A stretch of 64,000 bases of DNA from Sinohyriopsis cumingii (Eukaryota > Mollusca > Bivalvia > Unionida > Unionidae). Location of the stretch: positions 96,403,451 to 96,467,450 of the forward strand of contig CM068825.1 of assembly GCA_028554795.2 (NCBI GenBank). The letters are read 5' to 3'. The notes under the pieces are model-generated. The model did not search any database. It was not told the origin of the DNA and saw only the letters and a list, made by a program, of their open reading frames with translations. Within the stretch, counting starts at the first letter, position 1. Each line of letters begins with the position of its first letter. This document shows, in pieces, positions 33,290-46,400 of the stretch. The position numbers and the translations under genes were made by a program.

Positions 33290-35498
33290 ACTAACATGAT
33301 GACAAATAAATTAAAAATATAGTTCTTCACACTATACTCATGTATAATTGTGTTAATTAGGAATATATGCACGCATTTCGACAAGAGAAGTAAACAAGTA
33401 TACATAAGATCGGCTTATGAGGTTAGAGACCGATCATTTCATTTTGAGGAGTATGTGGGCTACGAATGTAAACAAAAAAAAAGTACTGGTCCTCAAATAG
33501 CTTGAAAGAATATTCTTGCTCTGATTAACAGATTAAATGATATTATGTTCAATATGTTTGTTGAAAAAATGTATTTCTTAGGTGAAAGCAATATAAAAAA
33601 AACTGGCGCAATAAAACATCAACAGTCCTTCCCTAAGAACATGAAATGGTCTGTCCTTAAATGCGGTCGTGCCATCAGTGGCAGCAGCCTTCCATCATGA
33701 GAACCAAGCCGCGCTAGTACCATCCGGGTATCCTGGGTCGTCGGTCAAATCACGAGTGTTTAAATCACGCACCCAGAGTACCCGGATGACACGTAGTCCT
33801 CTCCCAGAACCAATCTTGACGCGGGGAAATCTGCGATGTGTTTCGATTGCCAGAACCACTAAACGCAGCGATGCAGCCTGATCCGTGGCAGTAACTTAAA
33901 CGCGCACAATATTTCAATAAAGGAATTAGATTGACTGGGAGTGTGGTGTTGTGTAATTTTACCCTATCTGTAAACAAACATTTATAGTAAACCAGTGCAA
34001 GCAATAACTCTCATTGTCTCGTCAGAAATAGTCACACATTTTAAAAATTCGTAAATGAAAGGATCTTGTTTTATTTCCTCTTGATTATATTATGAGATGA
34101 ATAGGGTTACAAAATAACTCTGATTCGGACCAATATTTATTTCGTTGGTTATACTGTGTTCCTTCAAGCCTTAGAAATAATGTATACATTTTTGTGCATG
34201 CTCAGTTAAGTCATACCAGGCATTAGAAAGTGAATATATTTAATAATTTATTATTACATACATCTAAATTTCCATTTGGCACATACGTTAACTCCTTAGT
34301 TTTAAGATAAAAATGTATTTTAAAGTATTGCTTGAATATTTGCCTACACTTCTGACATGTTTCATGAAATAAAGAATTACAGAGAAAGATTGCATAGATA
34401 ATCTATCTCACTTTTACTGTTACCCAAAACTATAGCAATGAATTATAATGTGTCCATGTCAGCAATAAAATTCATGGGATTTGTTGGTTCACCAAGTACG
34501 TGTAAATCCCAGGGCTAAAATAAACTTTATTTCATTGCAGAGCCCGTACGACAGTTGGCTCTGAAATCCAGAACTTAGCTCTGACGTCCAGCTATGCTGA
34601 TTAACTCAATAAAATATGATCTAACTTATCAAAATGTGTGATGCTTTGGACAAATATTGTTTTATGTGCAAGAATAGAAAAGTATACATTGTCGGATAAT
34701 CTCAGTAATTGTTTATTAAACTTTAGTTATTGTTCAAAGCTGGAACCTGTTTCTAATATAATGATACTATAATACTAAATAATCATCAATTGACTTGGAA
34801 CTCCGAACCAAGAACGAACACAGCCAAATATGATAAATACATGTACTTATTTTGATGATCGTTTATTTTCTATCTTCTGTAGTCTTCACACTCACGCAAA
34901 TACACAAACACAAATATGAGCTTTCACCCAACAAAACAGGCACAAAAATACATCAAAAACTTATTTCTTAAAATATTGATTTTGGATTTGTTTGGGCCTT
35001 TATGATCTACGATCTCTATCTCTTTTAACACAAACTCAAACACATGAGCACGAAGATAAACATCGACTTAGAGTCATCTTTATTTCACTCTCAGTATATT
35101 TTCTGTCTAATTGTGTCATTCTTTGCACATAAACAGAAACACAGAGATTTGAAATTACTTTTTTTACGCAACGATTCTCGCACGCAGAAACAAACATACA
35201 ATTATTTGTATTCTTCTCTCTCCCGCTTTCTTTATGCATCCGCCTGTCTCTTTACAAGGACGCAACGCCTAAGCAACGCATGCACCACGTGTGAAATCAC
35301 GCGCAGATTGCATGTTAATGTATCATGTAGGATTTCGCCGATGTTGCATCTCATAAAATGATGAATTCACGGATCGAAACATCTATAATAAAATTGATAA
35401 TAATAGCAACAACAACAACAATGAACATGTTCCTTAAAATATCATTATCCTATTGTTACAAACTGGATATTTTCCATAGTACCATCGTTATCATCAAA
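33290..35498. other. Intergenic stretch, no gene recognised
   Basis: Mostly AT-rich. A GC-richer island at 33,640-33,900 holds an inverted repeat (see separate entry). Nothing else could be supported. Confidence 0.4.
33721..33788. repeat. 18-bp imperfect inverted repeat in a GC-richer island
   Basis: CATCCGGGTATCCTGGGT (33,721-33,738) and ACCCAGAGTACCCGGATG (33,771-33,788) pair at 16 of 18 positions around a 32-nt loop. The loop holds two 'aaatcacg' copies. It differs in composition from its AT-rich surroundings. Confidence 0.7.
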
Positions 35499-35794
35499 GA
35501 ATGATTATTTTGTATGTTAGTCCCCATGTCATGAATGATTATTTAGTACGTTAGTCCCAAGTCCAGGAATGATTATTTAGTATGTTAGTGCCAAGTCCAG
35601 GAATGATTACTTAGTCTTTTAGTCCCTAGTCCAAGAATAATTACTTAGTATGTTGGTCCCAAGTCATAGAATGATTGCTTAGTATGTTAGTCCCAAGTCA
35701 TAGAATGATTACTTAGTATGTTAGTCCAAAGTCAGTGAATGCTTACTTAGCATGTTAGTCCCAAGTCAATGAATGATTATTTAGTATGTTAGTT
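35499..35794. repeat. 34-bp tandem repeat, about 8.7 copies
   Basis: Unit of the form gaatgattac-ttagtatgtt-agtcccaagt-cata with scattered substitutions. Noncoding in all frames. Confidence 0.9.
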
Positions 35795-35948
35795 AAATTG
35801 TTATTGTATGTGTATGTACATAAACATAGCCAGACAGAGAAACACACGTTACTATATTTCTGCCAGATGGTTGGGTGAAACCTGATTCCAGATGTGTCAA
35901 TGTGTTAATCTGCCGCTGGTGTCATTATATGCAGGGGTAAATAAATAT

Positions 35949-35950
<2 letters not shown>

Positions 35951-35979
<29 letters not shown>
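35951..35979. repeat. (GA)n microsatellite
   Basis: About 14 perfect GA dinucleotides. Confidence 0.95.
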
Positions 35980-35982
<3 letters not shown>

Positions 35983-38876
35983 ATTAAATACATGTATCGA
36001 GCACATTTTGGGGCAGAATATGGGGTTCACATTTAGACCAATCATATCTACATATTTATGGTATTTGGAATTATATCAACGACCTTAACAATGCTAAATG
36101 CATGTACATCGTTCGAAATGTTTTTAATTTCACCATTTCCAATACTGAAATAGATTCTTAGAGAAAAGATCGTCCGCTTTTCTTGAAAAAAGGGACCTAA
36201 TTCTACCCACTAGGCAAAAAGTATATTGAAGTAAAGAAATAGAAAATGTTCTGCCCCACCCGAAAACCCGATCCCCGTTTTTTTCCTTAACCGTCTTGCT
36301 GACTCAACTGCCTCCAAATTTGCTTCAAGATTGTAAGATTAAAACTCACGCATTTATATTAAATTAGCTTAGACGTTTTTGCAAAAAGCATGATAAAGTT
36401 ACGAGCTCCTTAAGTGAAGGAATTCTCTTTATGGAAATAGTCGACCTATATGTGGCCTTCCCTGGATATTCTCATATTATCCTGAACTATAGCAAATATA
36501 AATAGTTTAAATCAAACAACTATTTCCAAGAGCATTCCTACAGAAAGCAGGTGTGGGTACTCGCCACGAGAGCGTGTTCCGGGTATCATGTTCTGGTCGT
36601 TCGAGTGCGAGAACGGCGCCAGAACGTGTACCGGGGTGAAAACAGTCCTCTAGAATGCACTAGGGAGCTAGACAGCCATAAAACTTTGCATACATTTCAT
36701 GAACAATACATGTACAAAATACTTAATTCACAAATATGTCCATATATTTCGTTATCAAAGACTAGGCCTAATATCTTAAAAAGTCACATCGTATCCTAAG
36801 TTAGATACATAAATTTGATAGCGTCCAATTTATTAACCGATCCCTTGTTAATCTTCCATCGTAACATGCTTGGCAGGGAACGCTCGAAAATATACTATTT
36901 ATAAAGTTTAAATGATAGAGAAGTAATAGTACACATTTTTCAGCTTTAGAAAAATACACGTGAGACGTTTCTACTCAAGAACACTCTTCGATACCTGGTA
37001 TAGTATAAGCGAATCCTTGGATTTGGTCAGTAACATGTTTTCGAGGATAAGAAAGGATGTAGCAAGCGAAAAGCATGACAAAGAAGCCGAGGGTGATTAG
37101 GACCATTCAAATTGTACACCACAATCACTCTTGGAAAGTAATTACCTGACACAAGTATAGGCTATGGCAGCTTGGTATATGGAGAACTCACCCCATGGAA
37201 AACTCGCCCTGGGAGAAGTAACCCCAACGTATCTGGAGAAGTCTCCACAGAATGGTTGGAGAAGTCGCTTTAAATAGTCGTCGAAGTCACCCCAAAACTT
37301 GTCACCCAGAAAAAAAAACTATTTAATATTTATCTTTGAAATAAATAAGTTATTTAAATGATAGAAATGGGTACCTTAGAACAATGCTGTTAGCAACAAA
37401 GATGTTGTCACATGGTGGTTATCACATTATTTGATCACATTTTGAATTATTCAGTTACCTACTTGAGATTATAATTCGTTGTGATTAGCACTGAAATTCA
37501 TATATACCACCTCGTACACATTGTTTTCCATTGCAAGTGTTTACTTAAGCCCATTATATGTTGGACTATTATTACTGATCATTGCGGAATCGCTGTTTGC
37601 TGTTGTTGATGCTGTTTAGTACTTTCACAATTGTCAGGCAGTATAGCAGACTTGTTTGTCTGAAAGTTACCAAACACAAGATGATATAGTCATCTGTTTG
37701 GTGCCCAAGATGGTAAGAAATTCATGCAGCCCCGATTGTTGCATCATATAACAGGTTAATTTATAGTCTCCTAATTTCCCTCATAAGTTTTGTCTCCATC
37801 CAACAAAGAGCAGACCATTCATTGTAACTGTTTATTTAACTATTTATTTTCAATGAAAGCCATTATTTTCAATGGAATTTAATCTCACTCATGACAATCA
37901 CACACCAGGGTCACAAATCTAAATTAAAGAAAATGTATAGGGTTTAGCCAGTTTTATGCAGAAGGCATTATTGTGTGTAGTTTGACATGTAAAAACAATG
38001 GATACCATTTTTTTAGCTCAGTTACAGGACAGTTTTAGAGAAAATTAATTGTAGCAGTTGATACAGTTGGGGATCTCGCAGATTTGAACCTCATCTTTTT
38101 TTGTATGATCTTTTAATTGAGGTTCTCATTTTTGGATGCATGTAAATTCCAACAGCTGAGTCCTTGTTGTGCAAGTTGTGTTTTTTTGTCTCATAAATTC
38201 TCTTGTATTTGATCCATTTGTGAAATAGGGGTATCAGTCATGTAGTGTGCAAGCTGTCAAACAAAGTTCAGGGATTGTAATGGGAATAGGTGAAGTTGCT
38301 TAGGTTAGAACAAAGCAGACAAGGAGATCAAGACATCTGTTAAATGATTGTCAGTTCCATGTGATCCTTTTGATCAAAAGACTAATTGACACCTCTGTTT
38401 GATAGAGAATACTCAGGACAGTTTGAATCCATCATATTATAAATCCTTACACAATGTATACAACACCTGCATGCCAATATTAAATTCCCATGGGCAGAAA
38501 AATGAGAAAACTTAAATATTATTGGTGTTATGTACATGCTATTGTGACTGGAAGGAGAACTGCAATGGCAATGTGAGGAGCACTGAATGCAGAACTTTAG
38601 GATTTTGATCTTAAACCTTCAGTGGGGACATTTGTGAACTTTTTATTTTTGTTAGGAAAGAGTAAATGTGATCTATGCTCTGTTGCTATGATATGAAAAA
38701 GAAGTGAGTGGAATGTGGTCATTTGTTTTTTCCACCATTGTCATGGATAATGTATTGATTTGAAATGGAATTAAGCTAACTAAATACATAAATGTAGAAA
38801 AGAATGTGTTATCTCTTCCTTGATTCCTTCAAATTGCACACACAGTTAAAGAATTGTTAGTAAAGGCAATGAGCAT
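35980..38876. other. 5' flank of the transporter gene, no coding exon recognised
   Basis: AT-rich with one GC-richer patch at 36,550-36,680 that could be promoter or first-exon sequence. 37,170-37,310 repeats the phrase gagaagt/actcgccc several times. The transporter's noncoding 5' exon should lie somewhere here or in the LTR that follows; I cannot place it. Confidence 0.35.
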
Positions 38877-39810
38877 TGTTATGGTTGTAACATCACAATT
38901 GTCACATTTATCAACTGCCTTTATTTTCCATTCATTTATTATAATACTTGTTAATTATATTAACTTTGTAATTTTGTTGGCTTTTCTCCATGATTATATA
39001 GTATGCATATTTGTATTTTGTAATTGATCTTAGTACAAAATCAGGTGAATTATCTACTTGACTAGCGACATTTATTTGTAAACAACATAATACACTGCTA
39101 ATATTTCTCTGTGATTATTGATTAACTATTCAGATCATTATTATTGGAGGTGAACTTATTAATATGAATCTGAGTCTAGGACATTTGTTTTTCATTTGTA
39201 AATTTTTTCAGTTGTTGGCAACTTGGAATGTTTTAGAAAAGAGACAGATGTACATCCTGACTCAATTATTGTGTCTTTTCTTTCTATACCAATGTTGTTT
39301 ACTTGAAAAATTACTCATTCCTACCTTATCATCTGAAGTGGAATCAGTCTTATTGTTGTGTTCAGTTTTTAGTTTTGTTGGATTATTTATTTGAATCATT
39401 CACGGGAATTACAAAGTGCTTATTAATACTTTCTGGACTAGTTAATTAATTTGAATTTGTAGGGAATTTAGTCAAGGACATTTTGGATTATATTACTGTG
39501 CTGCATCTAAAGACTTAATATATCACCACATTCCAGGCCATTGACACATTAGCACATTCAAGACTAGAGGCACATCAGCATATTCAATATTGGACTTTAT
39601 TCAGAACACCACTGGAATTCAGTTGGAATTCTATACTTTTGAACATGCGTTTGAATGTTTAGGACTGTTTGGGATTTAATTTATGGCAGTGAAGTCCTTT
39701 TTAAATTTTCACTTTGTATTCTTGGGAAATAAATTATTTGTTGAATTTGACAAAACTTGTTGATTTTGGCTCTTTTCTGTTGCCTAATTTCAGACCATAG
39801 ATTCGTAACA
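38877..39810 (+). mobile_element. Probable solo LTR of the same Gypsy-type family
   Basis: The 3' part (39,700-39,810) matches the LTR-like end at 20,273-20,368 (ttcactttgtattc, ggaaataaattattt, ccta-ttt-aga-catag). The segment from TGTTATGG to CGTAACA has the TG...CA, TGTTA/TAACA inverted ends expected of an LTR and is 934 bp long, with an AATAAA signal near its 3' end. No internal Gypsy region adjoins it on either side and no target duplication is evident, so the left boundary is tentative. Confidence 0.55.
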
Positions 39811-40196
39811 TGCTAGATATTTCACAATGAATAAGCATTAGCACTCTGATGATGAATATAATGTTGTTGTTGTTCTTACTTTGATTTTAAAGATGTCCAT
39901 AGCATCTCATTTGGTTTGGATTCTCTGTTTGTGAGTGGTTGTTCAGGCCAGTTTGTGCCGTGAACTTGCTGTTGTACACATTACAGGAGATGGCACAAAT
40001 ACATTTGTGACACAACAGTACACACCTAATGTTTTGTATTATTGCATTGAAATAAGTATCACTATTTTGTCCCATATTTTGAGCTGGGGCTTGACCATTT
40101 CCATGCAAGTGAGCCATCAACTGCAACTGTAAAAATCCTATGGAGAATCCAGTACATTTCAGACTTTAACTGTACCCTTTACTTTATTAATTGCAG

Positions 40197-40434
40197 ATTT
40201 CATGTTAGTGACATTTTGAGAGGTCTGTGATGCTGTCAAAATGCCAGGAGTGGTCAGAAGGTGGACTGTGGGGATATGTGGTGGTGGTTTCTGCTTTCAT
40301 GATCCAGGTGTTTGCCTTTGGCACTTCTCAGTCTATTGGAGTGTACAATGTGGAATTCTTGGATTATTTTCAAAACAGTGCTGCAGCCATTTCTCTAGTA
40401 GGATCCATCAATGTGGGAATCTTTTTGGGAGCAG
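40197..40434 (+). CDS. Transporter exon with start codon (coding from 40,230)
   Basis: The acceptor tttattaattgcag ends at 40,196 and the donor GGAGCAG/GTAAGA follows 40,434. It encodes residues 1-68 plus one nucleotide: a short N terminus, TM1 and most of TM2 (AAAISLVGSINVGIFLGAG). An upstream noncoding exon must exist if the acceptor is used. Confidence 0.85.
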
Positions 40435-43400
40435 GTAAGAATTGCGCCTAATCTTACTTGGTAGAAAAGTTCAGACATGTTTCAATTGTAAAGAATTTGA
40501 TCCAGCAGGCAGATGTTCAATAAATCTTTTAACTAGAAAAAGCTGAAGAAGGATATTGGCAATTGTTGTTGTTGTTGTTGTAGGGTTAACTGCCATTTTT
40601 CAGCACACGATAGTCTATACATGGCGGCCAGTATTAATGGTGGAGGAAGAACCCGGGGAAAACCCCGGAAAGAACCACCAACCCACAAGAAACTACTGGC
40701 AAGCTTTCTCAAATACCCACATTAGCCGAATCTGAGACTTGAACCCACGCGGACAGAGGTGAGATGGCAGTGATCAGTAACAGAGAGTGCTTTAGACCAC
40801 TCGCCACTCAGGGCCCGATATTGGCAGTAGTATTAGTGGTTGTAATTACTGCTACTGCTGTGGTAAAAATGATATAATAAGCATTCATTTTTTTGCGAGT
40901 CTCAAGTTTCATGGTTTTCTTTAAGAGTACTTAAATTTGTGGATTTGTCTTAGTTTGCATATTTGTATGTTTTATTTTTATGGATCAAGAGCTACAATGA
41001 CCAAAAATATAGAGTACAAAAGAACAAAACTATACAGAAAAACAACTGTAGTCTTGTCAGTATTTAAAATTAAAATTACTGCTATGGTGGCCTAAGCAGT
41101 CAGAGTGTCTGCGTCAGATGCAGGAAGTGATGTGTTTGAACCCCAGTTGAGTCATGTCAAAGTTTTGCTTGTTGCTTAGCATTAGTGTTAGGATTGGTTT
41201 GTCTGGTGTCAGGATAATGTGGCAGGATGGGACATGAAGCGGCATATCTGTGGCATGATGTCCCAGTGCTAGACATCACTATAAATCTGACACATTGACA
41301 CTGCAGACCTCATTGCGATTATGGCAGAAAAAATGTTAAAGTTAATTTAACAATCCAAATCACACACACTAAATATTTAAAACAGTGCTACCACCTGTTT
41401 ACAAATCAAACACCTGCCAAGATTAATCACTTTCACTCAACAACGTGACATGTCATAGCCAGAAGCACTAAGCTAATTGATTGTTAAAGTACATATGTTT
41501 GTTCTCTTGCTTAATGCATTGTCCATAAAGTTGCATCTTACATGGTATTGATGCAGTGGCTTGAGAGTGGTAAAATTCAAACTAGATCAGTTTGGATATT
41601 TTCATCATTCCATATGTGACCAGCTGCCCCTTACTTAATATGTTTAACAGGCATTGTCATTATTTGATATGTTTGTAGCCCATCTAAGTGTGAAGATACT
41701 AAATAAATTGAAAGACAGTGGAATCACTAATTTCTTTCTGTCTACTTCATGTACAAACCAACTTCAGCTGCTGGACTTTGCAGTAAGTATATGTACAAAT
41801 CATAGTTAAAATCATACTTCCACAACTCGAGTGGAAACCATCAAGTAAAAGGAAGACATCACTTGTGAAGATAATTGTTCTGTATTAGTGGACCTAAAAC
41901 TGCCACATTCAAGCCAATTAATACTAAATGAATAATTGTAGCTCATAGAAATGTGTGAAAGATTGGATCTAGTTATCCATGGATTTGAGAAAACGGGACT
42001 TGTTTAATTCAACAGTTGGAGGATTATTTATGTCACAAACATTTGTGCATACCAGCAGAATCGATTGACACTAGTGGTGAATGATTAATGAATTTGTCGT
42101 TAGTTTTGCCATATCGATCCACATCAGTACATGAAGTACTGATACAAAATCATGCATACCGTATTATGGCATATATATTGGGCCACGCTAAAATAAATAT
42201 TTTTTTCCTGTCCCAGAACTTATGGTGAATTTTTTTCACCTAGGTCATATGTCTCAAGACTTAAGTTACAAAATAAATTTGTATTTGCATTTTTGCTCCC
42301 CCCACTACACATTGCAATAAAAAAGATAAAACGCGCATTTGATAATAAAAAGAAAAACTAACCTTGTACAGTGTATTGTTATCATTTATTCCCTTTTTAG
42401 ATTGCTCTGGTGACCTAGTGGTTAGAGTGTCAGCCTCGAAAGTGGGAGATCATGGGTTTGAACCCCAGAAGAGCCATATCATAAACTTACAAAATAGGTA
42501 CTGACAGCTGCCTCGCTTGGCGCTTAGCATTAAGAGGTTAATGTATGCGGCATGATGCCCCAGTGCTAGACATCACTATAAACTGCCACACTGCAGACAT
42601 TGTAGCAATATGACTGAAAAATTGTTAAAAGCTACATTAAAAATCCTAATCACACACACATTCCTTTTTTACATGAGCATTAAAGAGTAATATATATCCA
42701 TGAAATGCGTACCACCATCCATTTTGGATGGTGTTGTTGTTGTTGTGAAAAAATCTAGTCTGATGGCTGGAAATATTGATTTAGAATCACCAAAACAAGC
42801 AGGTTGTCTGTTTGGAAGTAATTTTGTTATCTTGTCAAGGATGAACATTGTATATGAACAGATACTAATTCTAGAATTATTTGCCATCTGCATTCTGGAG
42901 ATATGCCATATATGTCAACACATCTGAAACAGCACCACCCTACCATTGATAGTCCTTCTAAAGATGAGAAGACCTTTGAGTTCACATCTTTATCAATAAT
43001 GTATCATATCATGGCTTATTTTTATAAATGGACTTTAAAGCAAGTGGTTTGTTCACCCTCCCTGCTGCTGGAGTTATTGTACTCCCCTCCCTCCTTAAAA
43101 TGGTATAGTGAATAAAAGCATAAGCACATGTTCAGTCCCACTAAATAGAACACCAGTAATTTCATCCTTGGTCCTGGGTAACATTTAGGAGTGGGTTTCA
43201 TAGCACCTACATGTACTTCCTGCAGAGAGGTCTGAGGGGCCAACTTTATATAGACATGTACATTTATTGTATGCTCTTTGTTATGTGTATATTTAGGTCA
43301 GTTTTTTGGCACACTGTATATTAATTATTATGCCTGGAATCATAAAACTTCCTGAGGGATGCATCTTAACGATTTCCACACCCTCATTACAAAAGTAGAT

Positions 43401-46400
43401 CACTATGACCCATATTTCACACTTTTCAGACTGGTTAAATATTGTTTTCAGTTCTTTTCTCAAACTCTGTTCATGCTGGAAATATCAGACTAGATGATTT
43501 ATATGTGTCTCTATTAGTATTACACTCTACCAACAGAAGGTCATTTTTGTGCTACATTTCTTATAAAAGTTTTGAGGCCTTGTATAAATAATGTTATACT
43601 TCATGATTCATAAAATTTGGTGAGTGGCTGCTCATCTTAAGATTAAGTCACTCTGATCTATATTTCATGCTTCATTGACTTGGTTACATTTTGAGTTTAG
43701 TCTCAGGCACTGTTCGTGTCAGAATCATCAAGCTTGATGATTGTATGCAGCTCTGTACCAGACTTTTAAAATAAATGCATTTGACATTTTACGGGCTTAT
43801 GTTTTTGCATTTAGCCCATGACCACTTACAGTGTTTGTTTCATTGTCTCTATCACTTTAGTCTAAATTTATTTTCTGCATGATAATTAACATTTCTTACA
43901 TCTTTGTGCAGGTAATCTACAACTGTATGTAATCTGATTTCGCTTAGATTTAATGATTATTTATTCAGGTGTGCAAAATAATTTTTTATATGAAATTATT
44001 GTTTATTTAAATACCCAAACTTGTGCAAAAGTTTTTAAGAAGAGTTCTCTGTACAGAAGATTAGAGGACAGCACATAATTACTTATTTGTTATAGACATT
44101 ACAGTAAGTTTGCACATCTTTTTTTTTAAACAGGGCCAATCGCAGGTTTTCTGTTGAACTATCTGAGTCATAGACAGGTGGCATTGATAGGAGCATGTAT
44201 CAGCTCTGTTGGACTCATCTGCTTGCCATTTACTCCAAATGTGGAATACATGTATTTCTTCTATGGATTTCTCACAGGTAAGAAGTATAGAAAGACTGTC
44301 CATAAAATGTTATTAATTCCTATTCAGGGTTCATTCCAGTAATGGAAAAGGTGGGGCAAATGACCTCTACCAGATCAGAAAGTGGGGATCATTCAGGGAC
44401 TTTAAAAAAAACTCAGGTTGCAAATGTTCTTTCCTGTTTTCTCTTTATTCAAGAAATTCAATTAGATATCATTATCACATACACTTCTATCATAGATTTA
44501 TTAAGTTATTAGCAAACAGTTGGACAGGCATTGCACATTTCATTTACCAATTTATAGTTTCATTGAAATGGACTGCTATCTGAATTTTTTGTTTTTATTG
44601 CCCTTTGCAGTTATTGCACTAGCTTTGTTTATTATCCTGATAAAATTAATTTTGAGATTTTAATATGCAAGGGGCAGTTTGTCACTTTTGCAAACATGCA
44701 AAGATATAAACATTGAAAGAAAAAACTGTGAACTTAAAGAAATGGTCATTACTGTAATTTACAAGATATTATTCATGCCTGTAGTTAATTTAGTTTCTGA
44801 TAAACCAGAATATTATGTTAATTATTGAAGCAGCATGATGTCCCATTGCTAGACATCACTATAAACTGTCACACTGCATACATCTTAGTGATATCATTGA
44901 TATGACATGACTAAAAACTGTTAAAGCTACATTAAAAATACAAACACACACACACACACACTTAAAATTGCAGATCAGAACTTCTTTACTCCTTGGAAAA
45001 TATATTTCTGTGCATTACAGTGTATTGAACACATAGTCAAGTATTATTACATAAATTAACATGTCAAGGTCCTCCTGCCTTCACATCTCAGACTACACAT
45101 TTGAGGTATCATGTTCTTGATTTTTGATGGAGAAACACCATTCTGCATTGAAACTTATACTTCTTTCAATAAATTTTCATCCTTTATGAGTATAAAATCC
45201 ATGTCTGGATGAAGAAGAATGTTCATGAAACAAACAAGATCAATATACTTAGTAAATTTTTGGGGTGGTTTTTCGTTTTAGAGCATGCAGTATGATTTAA
45301 AATTGCTGCTAACCTGAGGGGTTCTTAATCATTAATACAGTAATACAGTAGCACCTGTCTTGATATATATCTGTTATGACATACCATTCTGATTATTTTG
45401 TGTTATAACCTGTCATAAAATACCACCTGTCTTAAGAGACTATAGTGTTTTGCCAGAGAGGTTGGTCCTTCAGGATGGGTTCTACTGGTACTATCATGGA
45501 CAAAGTAACAGTTTGTAAAAGTAACTTTTTTTTCAAGATCAAGAATCACATGAAATTGGTGCCTCCAGACTAAAACTTTGAAGTAATTGCCTAATAGAAT
45601 GGCACTCCCAAATTTTGGATATTGTAGATAAAAGGGAACTATAAGGATACAATATATACTTGCTTATAAGTGGAGTAAAACTGCAAAACAACAACGATCC
45701 TGATCTGGCATAACACAATGCACCTGCAGATAAGGGTCTGTCTTGTTTGTTTTATTGATTAATCCTAACAAAACTGCACTGATCCAGATCTGCTGGTGCA
45801 TTGTGTGATAGTAGATCTGGATCTGTTCAGTTTGCAGTTGGTTTCCTTTCAATGGCAAGTATATACTGTTAAGTGTTTTTATTACGTGGGAAAAAGATAT
45901 TAAATGCAAAGAGTTTTCTTGCTGTACAAGTTAATTTGATTGATAGGAAAGTAAAAAAAATCTATTTGTCTGGTGGTCAGGTGGGGAAAAATGCAGTTTT
46001 ATAGAAATTGTACTAATGAGTCTATTTATCCATTGTAAAAATGCAACATTTTATCTAGTCTCTTTTAGCGTAAACGGAATCAGTATCATCTACAAAGATC
46101 CAGCCTTGAATATTTGGTTAGAGATACTTTTTCTTAACTACTAAATCATTAATTTGGATTTATACACATACCAGTGACAACAATGTTTTAATAATTTTTA
46201 TCAGACTTGTGAATTGTAAATACAAATTTCAGTTGCAAACAAGATTTTTAAGCTAATCTGGGATCTTGTAAAAATATGAATAGATTCTAGCATTCAGGCC
46301 TGACTACCTCATAATAAGTTCTGTTTATTAATTTTGTAATTTTCCTTTCTATTCTAGGGTTAGGATATTGCTTGCTTTATGTTCCATCCCACGTGTTATG

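Noticed and set aside
40241-40438. Alternative plus frame in the transporter start exon
   Set aside because: The frame used by the gene carries the SLC16 signature; the other is a shadow.
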